64,000 bases of DNA, taken from assembly GCF_900636535.1 (NCBI RefSeq), contig NZ_LR134289.1, positions 4,419,001 through 4,483,000 of the forward strand, written 5' to 3'. The notes under the pieces were generated by a model that was not told where the DNA came from, did no database searches, and worked only from the letters and a program-made list of their open reading frames with translations. The position numbers and the translations under genes were made by a program. Of this stretch, positions 51,365 through 60,403 are shown piece after piece; position 1 is the stretch's first letter, and the number at the start of each line of letters is the position of its first letter. The DNA is from Chryseobacterium gleum. GTDB taxonomy: Bacteria; Bacteroidota; Bacteroidia; Flavobacteriales; Weeksellaceae.

Positions 51365-53020
51365 TTAATGTCCTTTTTCCTTCATAATTTTGTTCAGTCT
51401 TTTCAGCATGGAAAGACCTAAAAGTGTAGCAAATATTAACAAAGCGAAGTTCACAAGGAAATAATTTGTCTTGTTTTCATAATTGTACCATGTGCTTGCC
51501 AGAATTCCTGAAAGCTTGTTTCCAACAGAGTTAGCAAGGAAGAAACCTCCCATCATCAGGGCCGTAATTCTCGCAGGAGAAAGCTTGGAAACAAAAGAAA
51601 GTCCCATTGGAGAAAGACAGAGCTCACCAACGGTGATTACTCCATAGCTGGCAACCAGCCATAACGGAGATACCTTTACAGCACCATTGTCTCCTGCCAT
51701 TACTGCTAAAACCATCACCAGACAGGAAAGTCCTGAAATAAACAGCCCTAAAACAATTTTAGTAGGGGTTAAAGGTTCTTTTCCTTTTCTTCTCAGCAAT
51801 GCCCAGAATCCTACAACAACCGGTGTCAAAGCAATGACCCAGAACGGATTGATGGACTGGAACAATTCCGTATTATATAAATAAACTTTATTTTCAGGGT
51901 TTTTCTCAAGAGCAGCACGCTGTTCAGGAGATATGTTTTTAAAATAAACATCTTTTCCCATTTCCTTTTTAGTCTCTCCGTTATCATCTTTCTGGGAACG
52001 GAACTGATTATCATAAACAGGAGTTTCCTTGTCTTCATAGCTCTTCCCATCTACCATATAAATACCTTCCAATGGCTTTTCAAGGGAAGCAGGAACACTT
52101 CTGTCCGTATAATAATTGGCCCATCTTGTTAACGCTGTACCGTTTTGTTTGAAAACCGCCCAGAAGAACATACTGATCAGAAATACGGAAAGTAATGCGC
52201 CGATAGAGGCTTTTTCATCAGGTTTAGCTTTAAAGTAAAGAGAAGCATAGAAATAAATAACAGGGATACATGCAAAAATAAAGGCATCCGTACTGTCGCT
52301 TCCAAAAATATTGTCAGGAATAAACCAGCCTATTGCTCCGGCAATGATCGCAGGAACAAATACTTTGATCAGAATTTCTGAAAGCTTGGTGTCACCTTCC
52401 TGTACAGGCTTCATCTGTGCTGCGTGGATATAATGCTTTCTTCCAACTGTAAATATAACCATCCCGATAAGCATTCCTACTCCGGCAGTGATAAAAGCTT
52501 CACCCCAACCGAATTTATTACGCATGAAAGCCGCAATAATATTACAGATAAACGCCCCGATATTGATTCCCATGTAGAAAATATTATACCCGGAATCTTT
52601 GTTGGCTTTATAAGGTTCTTCAGAATAAAGATTTCCTAATAACGTTGAAATAGTAGGCTTAAAGAAACCGTTTCCGATAATAATTAAAGCGAGAGAGGTA
52701 TAAAACAAAGGTAAATCCTTAAAAACACCCATTCCTATATATCCTGCAGCCATTAAAAAGCCACCGAGATAAATAGATTTAATATACCCTAAAACCCTGT
52801 CTGCCAGGAATCCTCCGATAAATGGAGTCAGATAAGTTAAGGCAATATAAGTTCCGAAAATGTCATCAGCAGTTTTATCCGGAAGTCCAAGTCCGCCTTT
52901 CATACCCGTAGGCTCAATAACATACAGAACAAAGATTCCAAGAATCAGGTAGTACCCGAAACGCTCCCACATTTCTGTAAAAAACAGATAAGGCAGCCCT
53001 TTAGGATGTTTAGTCTTCAT
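51365..53020 (-). CDS. POT family peptide transporter, copy 3
   Basis: 551 residues from MKTKHPKGLPYLFFTEMWER; an in-frame ATG 8 codons earlier (53044) is the alternative. POT motifs: FTEMWERFGYYLILG, GNGFFKPTISTLLGNLYSEE, IFYMGINIGAFICNI and TVGELCLSPMGLSFVSKLSP. It has a long hydrophilic loop of about 80 residues (after FFWAVFKQNGTALTRW) that copies 1 and 2 lack or have shorter. It is a proton-coupled importer of small peptides, in tandem with two paralogues. Confidence 0.92.
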   Translation of the reverse strand: MKTKHPKGLPYLFFTEMWERFGYYLILGIFVLYVIEPTGMKGGLGLPDKTADDIFGTYIALTYLTPFIGGFLADRVLGYIKSIYLGGFLMAAGYIGMGVFKDLPLFYTSLALIIIGNGFFKPTISTLLGNLYSEEPYKANKDSGYNIFYMGINIGAFICNIIAAFMRNKFGWGEAFITAGVGMLIGMVIFTVGRKHYIHAAQMKPVQEGDTKLSEILIKVFVPAIIAGAIGWFIPDNIFGSDSTDAFIFACIPVIYFYASLYFKAKPDEKASIGALLSVFLISMFFWAVFKQNGTALTRWANYYTDRSVPASLEKPLEGIYMVDGKSYEDKETPVYDNQFRSQKDDNGETKKEMGKDVYFKNISPEQRAALEKNPENKVYLYNTELFQSINPFWVIALTPVVVGFWALLRRKGKEPLTPTKIVLGLFISGLSCLVMVLAVMAGDNGAVKVSPLWLVASYGVITVGELCLSPMGLSFVSKLSPARITALMMGGFFLANSVGNKLSGILASTWYNYENKTNYFLVNFALLIFATLLGLSMLKRLNKIMKEKGH

Positions 53021-53281
53021 ATAATCAATTTTCAAATTTCCCAAAAATAGGTTTTTAATTTTAATTGATAAAATAAATAATACTTGCTTAAGTGATTAAT
53101 GAAATAAATATAAAATTTTAATTGTAAAGAGTGATTTAAGTTACTGAATTTAATTTGTACAGATTATGTACATGTTGTGAATCATTGTTATACAACAGAT
53201 ATACAAGTTTATTTTGCTTCTATATGGTATTTGTTTTTTAGTTTCGGGATGTCGCAAGACATATAATTAAAAACATTTATT

Positions 53282-53461
53282 ATGAAAAAATTAAAAAAGA
53301 TTTCGAGAGAAAAGTTAAAAAGTGTCCAAGGAGGTCTAAAAGATTTTTGTCAGCCGGGAGCTGGTGATGTATGTGCACAATGGGGTCTGGAATGTGGTTT
53401 TCATTATACGGTCCAAAACGGACAAGTAGTTGAATCACTAACTCATAATGCTTGTATGTAA
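53282..53461 (+). CDS. 59-residue double-glycine leader peptide (bacteriocin-like)
   Basis: Open from ATG at 53282 to TAA at 53459-53461. MKKLKKISREKLKSVQGG is a classical double-Gly leader: basic start, ELxxVxGG-like end. The 41-residue mature part starts LKDFCQPGAGDVCAQWGLEC and has four Cys (residues 23, 31, 38 and 58). Short peptides with such leaders are usually processed and exported by a peptidase-containing ABC transporter, and Bacteroidota encode many of unknown role. No transporter is in the window. A hairpin and the GLPGLI gene follow. Confidence 0.7.
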   Translation: MKKLKKISREKLKSVQGGLKDFCQPGAGDVCAQWGLECGFHYTVQNGQVVESLTHNACM

Positions 53462-53478
53462 ACTTAAAAAGTTATTTT

Positions 53479-53506
53479 ATATGAGATGCAATAATGCATC
53501 TCATAT
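53479..53506 (+). terminator. Perfect hairpin between the peptide gene and the GLPGLI gene
   Basis: ATATGAGATGCA and TGCATCTCATAT form a 12-bp stem with a 4-nt loop, 18 bp after the peptide stop codon. TGTT follows, so it is a weak terminator or a processing site that can set different levels for the two genes. Confidence 0.6.
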
Positions 53507-53563
53507 TGTTCCTGTGCTTTAATATTTTCATTGAGTTTGTTGAACAAGGACCTAATATTTACT

Positions 53564-54370
53564 ATGAAAAAATTATTATTTATTTTACTTTTTCTTTCAA
53601 ATAGTTTATCTGCACAACTTATTTCGTTTGTTTACGAAATTAAGCATAAGCCAAATCCGGATAAAGAAATTTTTGAAACCAGCAACTATTATCTTGATAT
53701 AATCGGAGGACAGTCTGCTTTCCGGTCAAAAAAAGAAAGGGATGCTGATTCATTAATGTTAAAAAACGGATATTGGGAAAGCGGACCAAAAACTTCACTT
53801 AATCAGCTTTATATTATTAAGAATTTAATAAATAAAAGTATCATCAAATGTATAACAACTCTATCAATGCATGATTTGTATAACATCACTATAAATGATA
53901 AACTAAGTTGGGAGATTCTGCCCGAAAGAATGAAAATTGGAGATATGGAATGTCAGAAAGCCACAGTAAAGTATGGTGAAAGAAATTGGATAGCATGGTT
54001 CAGTCATAATATACCCCTACCGGAAGGGCCTTATATATTTCATGGATTGCCAGGATTGATCATAAAGATTTCTGATGATAAAAATGATTATGATTTTAGT
54101 TTGATAAAGACTATAAATATTGATAAAAATAAAACGTTTTATTTGAGAAAGGGAAAAGAAATAACCTGGGAAACCTATGAAAAGATACAACGGGATTATT
54201 ATTCGGATCCGTTTGCAGAAATCAAGGCAAGAAATATAAAGTATAAAGTAACTGATGAAAAAGGAAATCCGGTGGAAATAAGTTTAAAACAGATGACGGA
54301 AAGTATTCAAAAACGAATAAGGGAAAACAATAATCCAATTGAACTCAACCATAAAGTCAATTATAATTAA
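53564..54370 (+). CDS. GLPGLI family protein
   Basis: 268 residues from MKKLLFILLFLSNSLSAQ, a Sec signal peptide; the TTG-start extension is not used. The family motif is FHGLPGLIIKISDDKNDYDF, with IAWFSHNIPLPEGPYIFHGL before it and WEILPERMKIGDMECQKATV upstream. GLPGLI proteins are exported, beta-rich and of unknown function, present in many copies in Bacteroidota. It follows the double-Gly peptide gene by 102 bp, perhaps on one transcript. Confidence 0.9.
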   Translation: MKKLLFILLFLSNSLSAQLISFVYEIKHKPNPDKEIFETSNYYLDIIGGQSAFRSKKERDADSLMLKNGYWESGPKTSLNQLYIIKNLINKSIIKCITTLSMHDLYNITINDKLSWEILPERMKIGDMECQKATVKYGERNWIAWFSHNIPLPEGPYIFHGLPGLIIKISDDKNDYDFSLIKTINIDKNKTFYLRKGKEITWETYEKIQRDYYSDPFAEIKARNIKYKVTDEKGNPVEISLKQMTESIQKRIRENNNPIELNHKVNYN

Positions 54371-54410
54371 ACAGGCTTTAAATGCTTTAAAACTACCTGA
54401 ATATAAAAAA

Positions 54411-54435
54411 TGCACTCAGCTGAGTGCACTTTTAT
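54411..54435. terminator. Palindromic terminator between convergent genes
   Basis: TGCACTCAGCTGAGTGCA is an 18-bp palindrome preceded by six A residues and followed by CTTTTATT, so it can end transcription from both sides (GLPGLI gene and DPP-IV gene). Confidence 0.75.
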
Positions 54436-54498
54436 TCCATTACTTGATTATATAACCCTTTTTTCTAAAATTTTAAAAAAGGTATTTATAGTATTTTA

Positions 54499-56628
54499 TT
54501 ATAAGTTATTCAAAATGAAATCCGTCATTTTCTGATACAGCTGTGGTCTTGTCTGTCCACCATAAATTCCGTGGTTTTTATCAGGATAAGCCATAAAATC
54601 AAATTGTTTTTTATTTTGAATTAATGCTTCAGAGAATTCCATAGAGTTCTGGAAGTGAACGTTATCATCAGCAGTTCCGTGGATTAAAAGGAATTTTCCT
54701 TTCAACAGATTGGCATATTCTGTAGGAGAGTTTTTATCATATCCATCAGGATTTTCCTGAGGCGTTCTCATAAATCTTTCTGTGTAGACTGAGTCATAAT
54801 ATCTCCAGTTGGTTACCGGTGCTACTGCAATTCCCATCTTGAAAACATCTGCTCCTTTCGTCATGGCCAGACTGGTCATATACCCACCAAAGCTCCATCC
54901 GAACATTCCGATTCTGTTTTTGTCAATATAAGATTGGTTTCCGAACCACTTCGCTGCAGTAATCTGATCTTCAATCTCATATTTTCCTAAGTTCATATAG
55001 GTTACTTTCTTATATTTTGCTCCTTTATAACCCGTTCCACGACCATCTACACAAGCAACAATATATCCTTTTTGCACAAGATGATTGAACCACATTGCAT
55101 TGCCATTATCCCATGAGTTTGCCACCTGCTGAGATCCCGGTCCGGAATACTGGAACATAAATAAAGGATACTTTTTATTCGGATCAAAGTTTTTAGGCTT
55201 CATGATCCAGGCATTCATCTGATCACCAACAGTATTGGGAATGGTGATGAATTCTTTTTCAACAAAATTATCAGCCTTTAACTTCTGTAACTGTTCGTTG
55301 TTGTTCTGGAGTTCTTTTACTGTTTTTCCGTTACCATCCTTTAAAACATAAGTATATGGTCTTGCAGCGGTAGAAGAAGTTTCAATGAAATAATTGTAGT
55401 TCTTGCTGAAATTAGCAGAATTGTTTCCTTCCGCATTGGAGATCAGCTGGGTTTTTCCGTTTTCGATATTTACTTTAGAAATAACCTTATTGATACTTCC
55501 TTTCTCAGTCGTCTGAACGTAAATTTCTTTCGATTTTGGATTGAATCCATAATAATCGGTTACTTCCCAGTTTCCTTTTGTGATCTGCTTTTTAAGCTTG
55601 CCATCTTTGTCATACCAGTAAAGGTGGCGGTTTCCGTCTCTTTCAGAAGCCCAGAGGAATGAATCGTCTTCAAGAAATTCCAGAGTAGGGCTGTCTGTAT
55701 CAATCCATTTATCATCCGTTTCAGTAAACAACTTCTGAACAGCTCCTGTTTTGGTATTTACTTTTAAAATGTCGGAAGCATTCTGGATTCTTTCGGAAGT
55801 AATTAAAACAATTTCATCCGGTTTTGCGGTCTGGAAGACATTCGGAATATAGTAGTTTTTGAAAGAACCTAAGTTCAGCTGCATTGTTTTTCCATTGTCA
55901 AGACGGTACAGCTGTGCTGAAACTACAGAGTTTTTCTCGCCTGCTTTCGGATATTTATAACGCATTTCAGTAGGGTAAAGGGTTTTCCCGTAGATTGGAA
56001 TATAGATCTCCGGAACCTGGCTTTCATCAGATTTTACAAATACGATCGCATCAGAATTCTTAGTCCATTCGTATTGTCTTGCGTGCCCGAATTCTTCTTC
56101 ATATACCCAGTCTGCCAGACCATTCAATATAGAATTCTTTTTACCATCAGTAGTAATCTGTGTGATTTTTCCTGAACCAAGATCCTGGTAGAACAGATTA
56201 TTGTCAGAAATAAAGGCTACTTTCGTTGCATCAGGCGAGAATGTTGGTTCCTGAACCGGCTTTCCTTCATTCAAGCTGATTACTTTTCCGGATTTTAAAT
56301 CTTTAACATCAAATTTTCCAAGGAAAGAATGTCTGTAAATAGGCTGGCTTCCCAGCTGTAGAAGGATTTTAGATTCATCATCAGAAAAAATATAGCTTTC
56401 AAACTTTCCGTCTACAAGATTTCCTTCTTTTTGTGAAGTTTTGTAAGAATATTTGGCAATTCCAGATGGTTCAATAACAAGATAGTTCTCCCCGTTTTTC
56501 ATGGAAGAGATTCCTGCAATGCCCTTTCCACGGTAATATCCTGAATAAATTTTATCTAAAGTGATTTCCTGCGCTGATACATTTTGAAATACTGCCGCCA
56601 CAGTAAGAGTTAAAAGTAGTTTTTTCAT
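54499..56628 (-). CDS. S9 family peptidase, dipeptidyl-peptidase IV
   Basis: 709 residues from MKKLLLTLTVAAVFQNVSA, a signal peptide. An N-terminal eight-bladed propeller (DPPIV_N; ADWVYEEEFGHARQYEWTKN, with the Glu-Glu pair that binds the substrate N-terminus) precedes the alpha/beta hydrolase. Catalytic triad: Ser in GMFGWSFGGYMTSLAM, Asp in LIHGTADDNVHFQNS and His in YPDKNHGIYGG. It releases X-Pro dipeptides in the periplasm or at the surface. With the POT transporters upstream it fits peptide feeding. Confidence 0.94.
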   Translation of the reverse strand: MKKLLLTLTVAAVFQNVSAQEITLDKIYSGYYRGKGIAGISSMKNGENYLVIEPSGIAKYSYKTSQKEGNLVDGKFESYIFSDDESKILLQLGSQPIYRHSFLGKFDVKDLKSGKVISLNEGKPVQEPTFSPDATKVAFISDNNLFYQDLGSGKITQITTDGKKNSILNGLADWVYEEEFGHARQYEWTKNSDAIVFVKSDESQVPEIYIPIYGKTLYPTEMRYKYPKAGEKNSVVSAQLYRLDNGKTMQLNLGSFKNYYIPNVFQTAKPDEIVLITSERIQNASDILKVNTKTGAVQKLFTETDDKWIDTDSPTLEFLEDDSFLWASERDGNRHLYWYDKDGKLKKQITKGNWEVTDYYGFNPKSKEIYVQTTEKGSINKVISKVNIENGKTQLISNAEGNNSANFSKNYNYFIETSSTAARPYTYVLKDGNGKTVKELQNNNEQLQKLKADNFVEKEFITIPNTVGDQMNAWIMKPKNFDPNKKYPLFMFQYSGPGSQQVANSWDNGNAMWFNHLVQKGYIVACVDGRGTGYKGAKYKKVTYMNLGKYEIEDQITAAKWFGNQSYIDKNRIGMFGWSFGGYMTSLAMTKGADVFKMGIAVAPVTNWRYYDSVYTERFMRTPQENPDGYDKNSPTEYANLLKGKFLLIHGTADDNVHFQNSMEFSEALIQNKKQFDFMAYPDKNHGIYGGQTRPQLYQKMTDFILNNL

Positions 56629-56748
56629 TTCTAGCATTAATGGATTTCAAAGATAATAATTTTATTAAATGTGTAAAAAAGCTTTTCAATTACGCTTTTT
56701 GGCAAAAAAATTGAATATCATTAACTATAATCAAATCAAATAATAATT

Positions 56749-57222
56749 ATGGAAACGAATGCATACAACCAGAAACTGAACCGTTATGTAATGAATGATC
56801 GAATCGTTTATACAGGTTTTTCCAGTTTTAAAGACGCAGAAGAATGCGCCCGTAAAAAAGGAGGAACATTGGTGGAAGTAGTATTCAGAGACGGGAATGA
56901 TAATCCCGAAATTAATGATGAAGCGGGTTTGATAGAGAAAAAACTTCATTACTATGTGTATGCAGGCGATGAATATAAATTTATCCATTCCTCAGACCCG
57001 GGATTCAGAAAATACGCGGATGAACTGCAGAAAATTAAAGCAAAACAACAGCAGTCTCCACCGGATGAAAGGTATTTAGCTAATTTTGAAATTGAAAATG
57101 CGGAAGACCCGATTATTGTGATTAAGAATGATCATTTTGAGTCGGTAACATCAAGAGAGCGTTCAAAATATTTGAAACATGCCTGTGTTTATGAATTAGG
57201 GGTATCCCTGCCAAAATCTTAA
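56749..57222 (+). CDS. Hypothetical cytoplasmic protein
   Basis: 157 residues. No family recognised. The first 50 residues (YVMNDRIVYTGFSSFKDAEE, CARKKGGTLVEVVFRDGNDN) look like a small alpha/beta unit. It has no signal peptide or membrane segment, and the composition is charged. It lies 12 bp before the DUF6496 gene in the same transcript. It is conserved-looking and probably real. Confidence 0.7.
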   Translation: METNAYNQKLNRYVMNDRIVYTGFSSFKDAEECARKKGGTLVEVVFRDGNDNPEINDEAGLIEKKLHYYVYAGDEYKFIHSSDPGFRKYADELQKIKAKQQQSPPDERYLANFEIENAEDPIIVIKNDHFESVTSRERSKYLKHACVYELGVSLPKS

Positions 57223-57234
57223 AAAAATCTTATC

Positions 57235-57423
57235 ATGAGCAAGACTAAATATTCAGAAAAAGCTCAGGACAAAGTAGGAAAAGTTATGCACGAATTCAAG
57301 GAAGGAAAACTGAAATCTTCTTCCGGAAAGAAAGTGACAAGCAGAAAACAAGCCGTAGCCATCGGCATTTCTGAAGCGAGAGAAAAAGGCCTTAAAGTGC
57401 CTTCCAAGAAAAAAAGTAAATAA
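57235..57423 (+). CDS. DUF6496 small basic protein
   Basis: 62 residues, highly basic: KYSEKAQDKVGKVMHEFKEG, KLKSSSGKKVTSRKQAVAIG and ISEAREKGLKVPSKKKSK. This matches the DUF6496 family, small proteins with an A-I-G-ISEAR motif, often near stress or plant-colonisation genes. Its basic nature suggests binding to nucleic acid. It is co-transcribed with the hypothetical gene before it. Confidence 0.85.
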   Translation: MSKTKYSEKAQDKVGKVMHEFKEGKLKSSSGKKVTSRKQAVAIGISEAREKGLKVPSKKKSK

Positions 57424-57430
57424 ACTCAAT

Positions 57431-57461
57431 AAAAAAACCGGAATATTTTTCCGGTTTTTTT
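57431..57461. terminator. Terminator after the DUF6496 gene
   Basis: AAAAAACCGGAA and TTCCGGTTTTTT pair perfectly over 5 nt. A-run on one side and T-run on the other make it work from both directions; the phosphorylase gene converges on it. Confidence 0.85.
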
Positions 57462-57538
57462 ATTGACAAGCAAAATAACAAATGGGTTATTCGTTTTTAA
57501 TCGCCTTGTCTTAAGCTATTTGCCTTTTTGCTATATCA

Positions 57539-59203
57539 CTAGTTCGTTGTATTATAAAGTATTTTGTAATATTCATCTGCCATCCTGTCGCTGTTGAAAT
57601 GATCTTTCACATCATTCATTGCATTATGCTGGATTTTTCTCCATTCGTCAGGTCTGTCATAATAGGTTGGAAGTATTTCGTTTTCAAGGATTTCATATAA
57701 TTTGTTTAAATCGTAATTGTCCTGTTCATAAATACTCATATTCAGATAATCTGCTTTGGGAACTACAAAAGAGTTTTCTCCATGTTTTGCAAATTCCGGG
57801 ATCCAGCCGTCATCTGTGGATAAATTAACGGAACCGTTCATTGCAGCCGTCATCCCTGAAGTTCCTGAAGCTTCCCTTGGAACTCTTGGATTATTAAGCC
57901 ACACATCAGAACCTTGTTTCAGAGATTTGCTTAAAGAAAGTTCATAGCCCGTAAGGACAGCCATGTTTTTATGATTTTTACTTTCTTCAACCAGCGTATT
58001 GAAAGTAGAAATAGCAGAATAATCCATTGGATAAGGCTTTCCTGCCCAGATGATCTGTACCGGATATTTTGGGTTATTCAGAAGTTTGTAGAATCTTTCT
58101 TTATCATGTAAAAGAAGTTCTGCACGCTTGTAACCTGCAAATCTTCTGGCCCATACAATGGTAAAGACATTAGGATTGAATAAATTCCCTGTCTGATCTG
58201 CGACAATGCTGAAAAGTTTTTTCTTTAAATATTTTTTGCGGAAGTCGAAAACAGTGGCATCATTTTCATCCTTTGCGTTATATAAAGGCTTATCTGCCCA
58301 ATATTTAAATTCCTGTGCATTGGTAATAGAAGTTATTTCACAAATACCCGGATACTTGCTCCACATAGCTCGGGAAACTACACCATGCAACTGGGAAACC
58401 CCATTGGCCATTCTTGCCATTCTTAATGCACAGAGAGAATGGTTGAAACGATCATCATCAGACCCTTCAATCTTTTTTACTTCTTCCATGCTGTATCCTG
58501 AAAAATAGGACATGTCATAACATAACCTGAAGCTATGCTTTTCGTTACCTGCTTCTTCCGGAGTATGGGTGGTGAAAACGAGTTTTTCTTTAACCTTATT
58601 AAGATCTCCGTTATATTTTCTTAAAAGATAGAAAGCTGCTGGCAGTCCGTGAGCTTCATTAAGGTGATAAACCTCTCTTTCTATATTCATTTCATCCAGT
58701 AACTTGGCACCTCCTTTTCCTAATAAAATATATTGGGCAAGCTTTGTGGATTCATTGGCATCATATAATTTGTGACAGATTGTTTTGGAAACATGATCAT
58801 TTTCCGGAACGTCTGTAGAAAGGAAAAACATAGGTGCCGTATTGAAAATTTCAGGGTCAAGATACCATACCTTTACCCAAACCGGAGCACTGTGGATTTC
58901 AATCTGGAACTTGATTCCGGTGTCTTCAAGGAAGCTGTACATCTTTCTTGTCCACACGGGCTGTAAGGTCTGATCGTGATTTCTTGCCTGGTCATAATAA
59001 CCGAACTTCCATAAGATACCGATTCCGATAAGATCCTGCTTAAGGTTGTAAGCACTTCTCATATGAGATCCTGCCAGAAAGCCAAGTCCTCCCGAATATA
59101 TCTTCAGTACCTGCTCAAGAGCAAACTCCATTGAGAAATAAACAGTTTTTTTGGAATATTGAGGATTGATATTGTAGGGTATTCTGAAATTCCTAAAATC
59201 CAT
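57539..59203 (-). CDS. glgP: Alpha-glucan phosphorylase family protein, PLP lysine replaced by Thr
   Basis: 554 residues. The GT35 fold is clear: YFSMEFALEQVLKIYSGGLG at the start, VYHLNEAHGLPAAFYLLRKY, VFTTHTPEEAGNEKHSF, FTIVWARRFAGYKRAELLLH and PREASGTSGMTAAMNGSVNL. In active phosphorylases the last motif reads SGMK or NMK, with the Lys that binds PLP; here Thr452 (codon ACG at 57848-57850) takes its place. The chain lacks the N-terminal DUF3417 and is shorter than the 800-850 residues of many members, as in other short alpha-glucan forms. Phosphorolysis of glycogen is therefore uncertain. It is monocistronic. Confidence 0.8.
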   Translation of the reverse strand: MDFRNFRIPYNINPQYSKKTVYFSMEFALEQVLKIYSGGLGFLAGSHMRSAYNLKQDLIGIGILWKFGYYDQARNHDQTLQPVWTRKMYSFLEDTGIKFQIEIHSAPVWVKVWYLDPEIFNTAPMFFLSTDVPENDHVSKTICHKLYDANESTKLAQYILLGKGGAKLLDEMNIEREVYHLNEAHGLPAAFYLLRKYNGDLNKVKEKLVFTTHTPEEAGNEKHSFRLCYDMSYFSGYSMEEVKKIEGSDDDRFNHSLCALRMARMANGVSQLHGVVSRAMWSKYPGICEITSITNAQEFKYWADKPLYNAKDENDATVFDFRKKYLKKKLFSIVADQTGNLFNPNVFTIVWARRFAGYKRAELLLHDKERFYKLLNNPKYPVQIIWAGKPYPMDYSAISTFNTLVEESKNHKNMAVLTGYELSLSKSLKQGSDVWLNNPRVPREASGTSGMTAAMNGSVNLSTDDGWIPEFAKHGENSFVVPKADYLNMSIYEQDNYDLNKLYEILENEILPTYYDRPDEWRKIQHNAMNDVKDHFNSDRMADEYYKILYNTTN

Positions 59204-59407
59204 AAATGTAGGTTTGTGTTTAAAAAAGCAAAGGTATAAATAATGAAAATAAACTTTACATTAATTAATAGATAAATTAATTTAAAAACTACGCATTGAA
59301 TTGTTTTTTTACTTACCTTTAAGAATGTAAATTTTTGATTATCAAAAACTTTTAATGATGAAAGCCATTGGCTGCATGTGTTCTTTAATTAAATAAAAAA
59401 ATCACAC

Positions 59408-60205
59408 ATGAAAAAGACATTCTCTGATGAAGATCTGATCAAGAATCTGAGTTTATATTACCTGAACAGGCATTTGAAAAAAAAGCCTATAGAGAAGTAT
59501 CATCGTACCATAGACGAATCTCCGCTGCATGACCGTGAAAAATACAGAAAGAAATCTGAGATCCTTCTTCTCAATTCTTTTATGCACCACTTCCCCGAAG
59601 TGAAATTTGAAAACCTTACCTGCGAGAGCCCGGACTTTATCGCAAAATTAAACGACAAAAAAATCGGAATAGAACTTACTGAAGTGATCAACCATCTGGA
59701 AATGAAGAAAGTGGAGAGCACTTTAAATAAAATGTTCCGCCAGGCAGAAATATTATTAGAACAGGAAGACACTACGAAATATCGTGGTGTTTATTTTTTA
59801 GAATTCCATCCTGCAACTAAATTTGATAACCTGGAAGTACAGCAGGAAAACATTATCAGTATTTACAAAAGCATTAAAAAAAATAAACCGGTTGGCTGTG
59901 TAAAAAGTCTGAGAAAATCTTTTCATCGCAGGAATGTTTTTATCACTCATGAATACAGCATGAACCTGTTTGATGAACTTTGTTCGGAAAAGATTCTGGA
60001 ACTCATTGAAAAAAAGAACGAAAAATTTCCATATTATGATACCTCTGTGGATGAATGCTGGCTGGTTATTGTTTCAGATATGAATTCCATTGCTTCACGA
60101 TATACTTTCATTCAGGATAAGGAACATCTGAAGGAAGTGAAAAGCCCTTTCCATAAAATATTCCACCTTGAGAATCTTTGCGGAAATATTACAAGTATCA
60201 AGTAA
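59408..60205 (+). CDS. Unknown protein, possible PD-(D/E)XK nuclease fold
   Basis: 265 residues. No family recognised with confidence. FENLTCESPDFIAKLNDKKI followed by GIELTEVINHLEMKK has the spacing PD-x10-ExT of the PD-(D/E)XK nuclease core (Asp in SPDF, Glu in IELTE, Thr or Lys third). A long helical region follows (TLNKMFRQAEILLEQEDTTK), and near the end CWLVIVSDMNSIASRYTF. No signal peptide. It stands alone between the phosphorylase and the T9SS gene, in a gap of variable type. Nuclease or defence activity is a guess. Confidence 0.65.
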   Translation: MKKTFSDEDLIKNLSLYYLNRHLKKKPIEKYHRTIDESPLHDREKYRKKSEILLLNSFMHHFPEVKFENLTCESPDFIAKLNDKKIGIELTEVINHLEMKKVESTLNKMFRQAEILLEQEDTTKYRGVYFLEFHPATKFDNLEVQQENIISIYKSIKKNKPVGCVKSLRKSFHRRNVFITHEYSMNLFDELCSEKILELIEKKNEKFPYYDTSVDECWLVIVSDMNSIASRYTFIQDKEHLKEVKSPFHKIFHLENLCGNITSIK

Positions 60206-60317
60206 ATTGAGTGTTTTTATATGTTTAGATATTTTGTGTTTTAATTGAAAATAATATAAATAATATTAAATTATTTCGTTTTTTAATTTGTAATAGTTTA
60301 AAATTGTTATGGTTTTA

Positions 60318-60347
60318 TTGTTTTTAATTAAAATATAGGTATATTTG
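60318..60347 (+). promoter_or_regulatory. Promoter of the type B T9SS cargo gene
   Basis: TTG at 60318-60320, 19 nt and TATATTTG at 60340-60347 match the Bacteroidota consensus. The ATG at 60404 follows 56 nt later. Confidence 0.65.
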
Positions 60348-60403
60348 GTGTTCATTGACTATCAATGTGATGTATAACTAATATAACCATAAACATATAA
60401 TCT

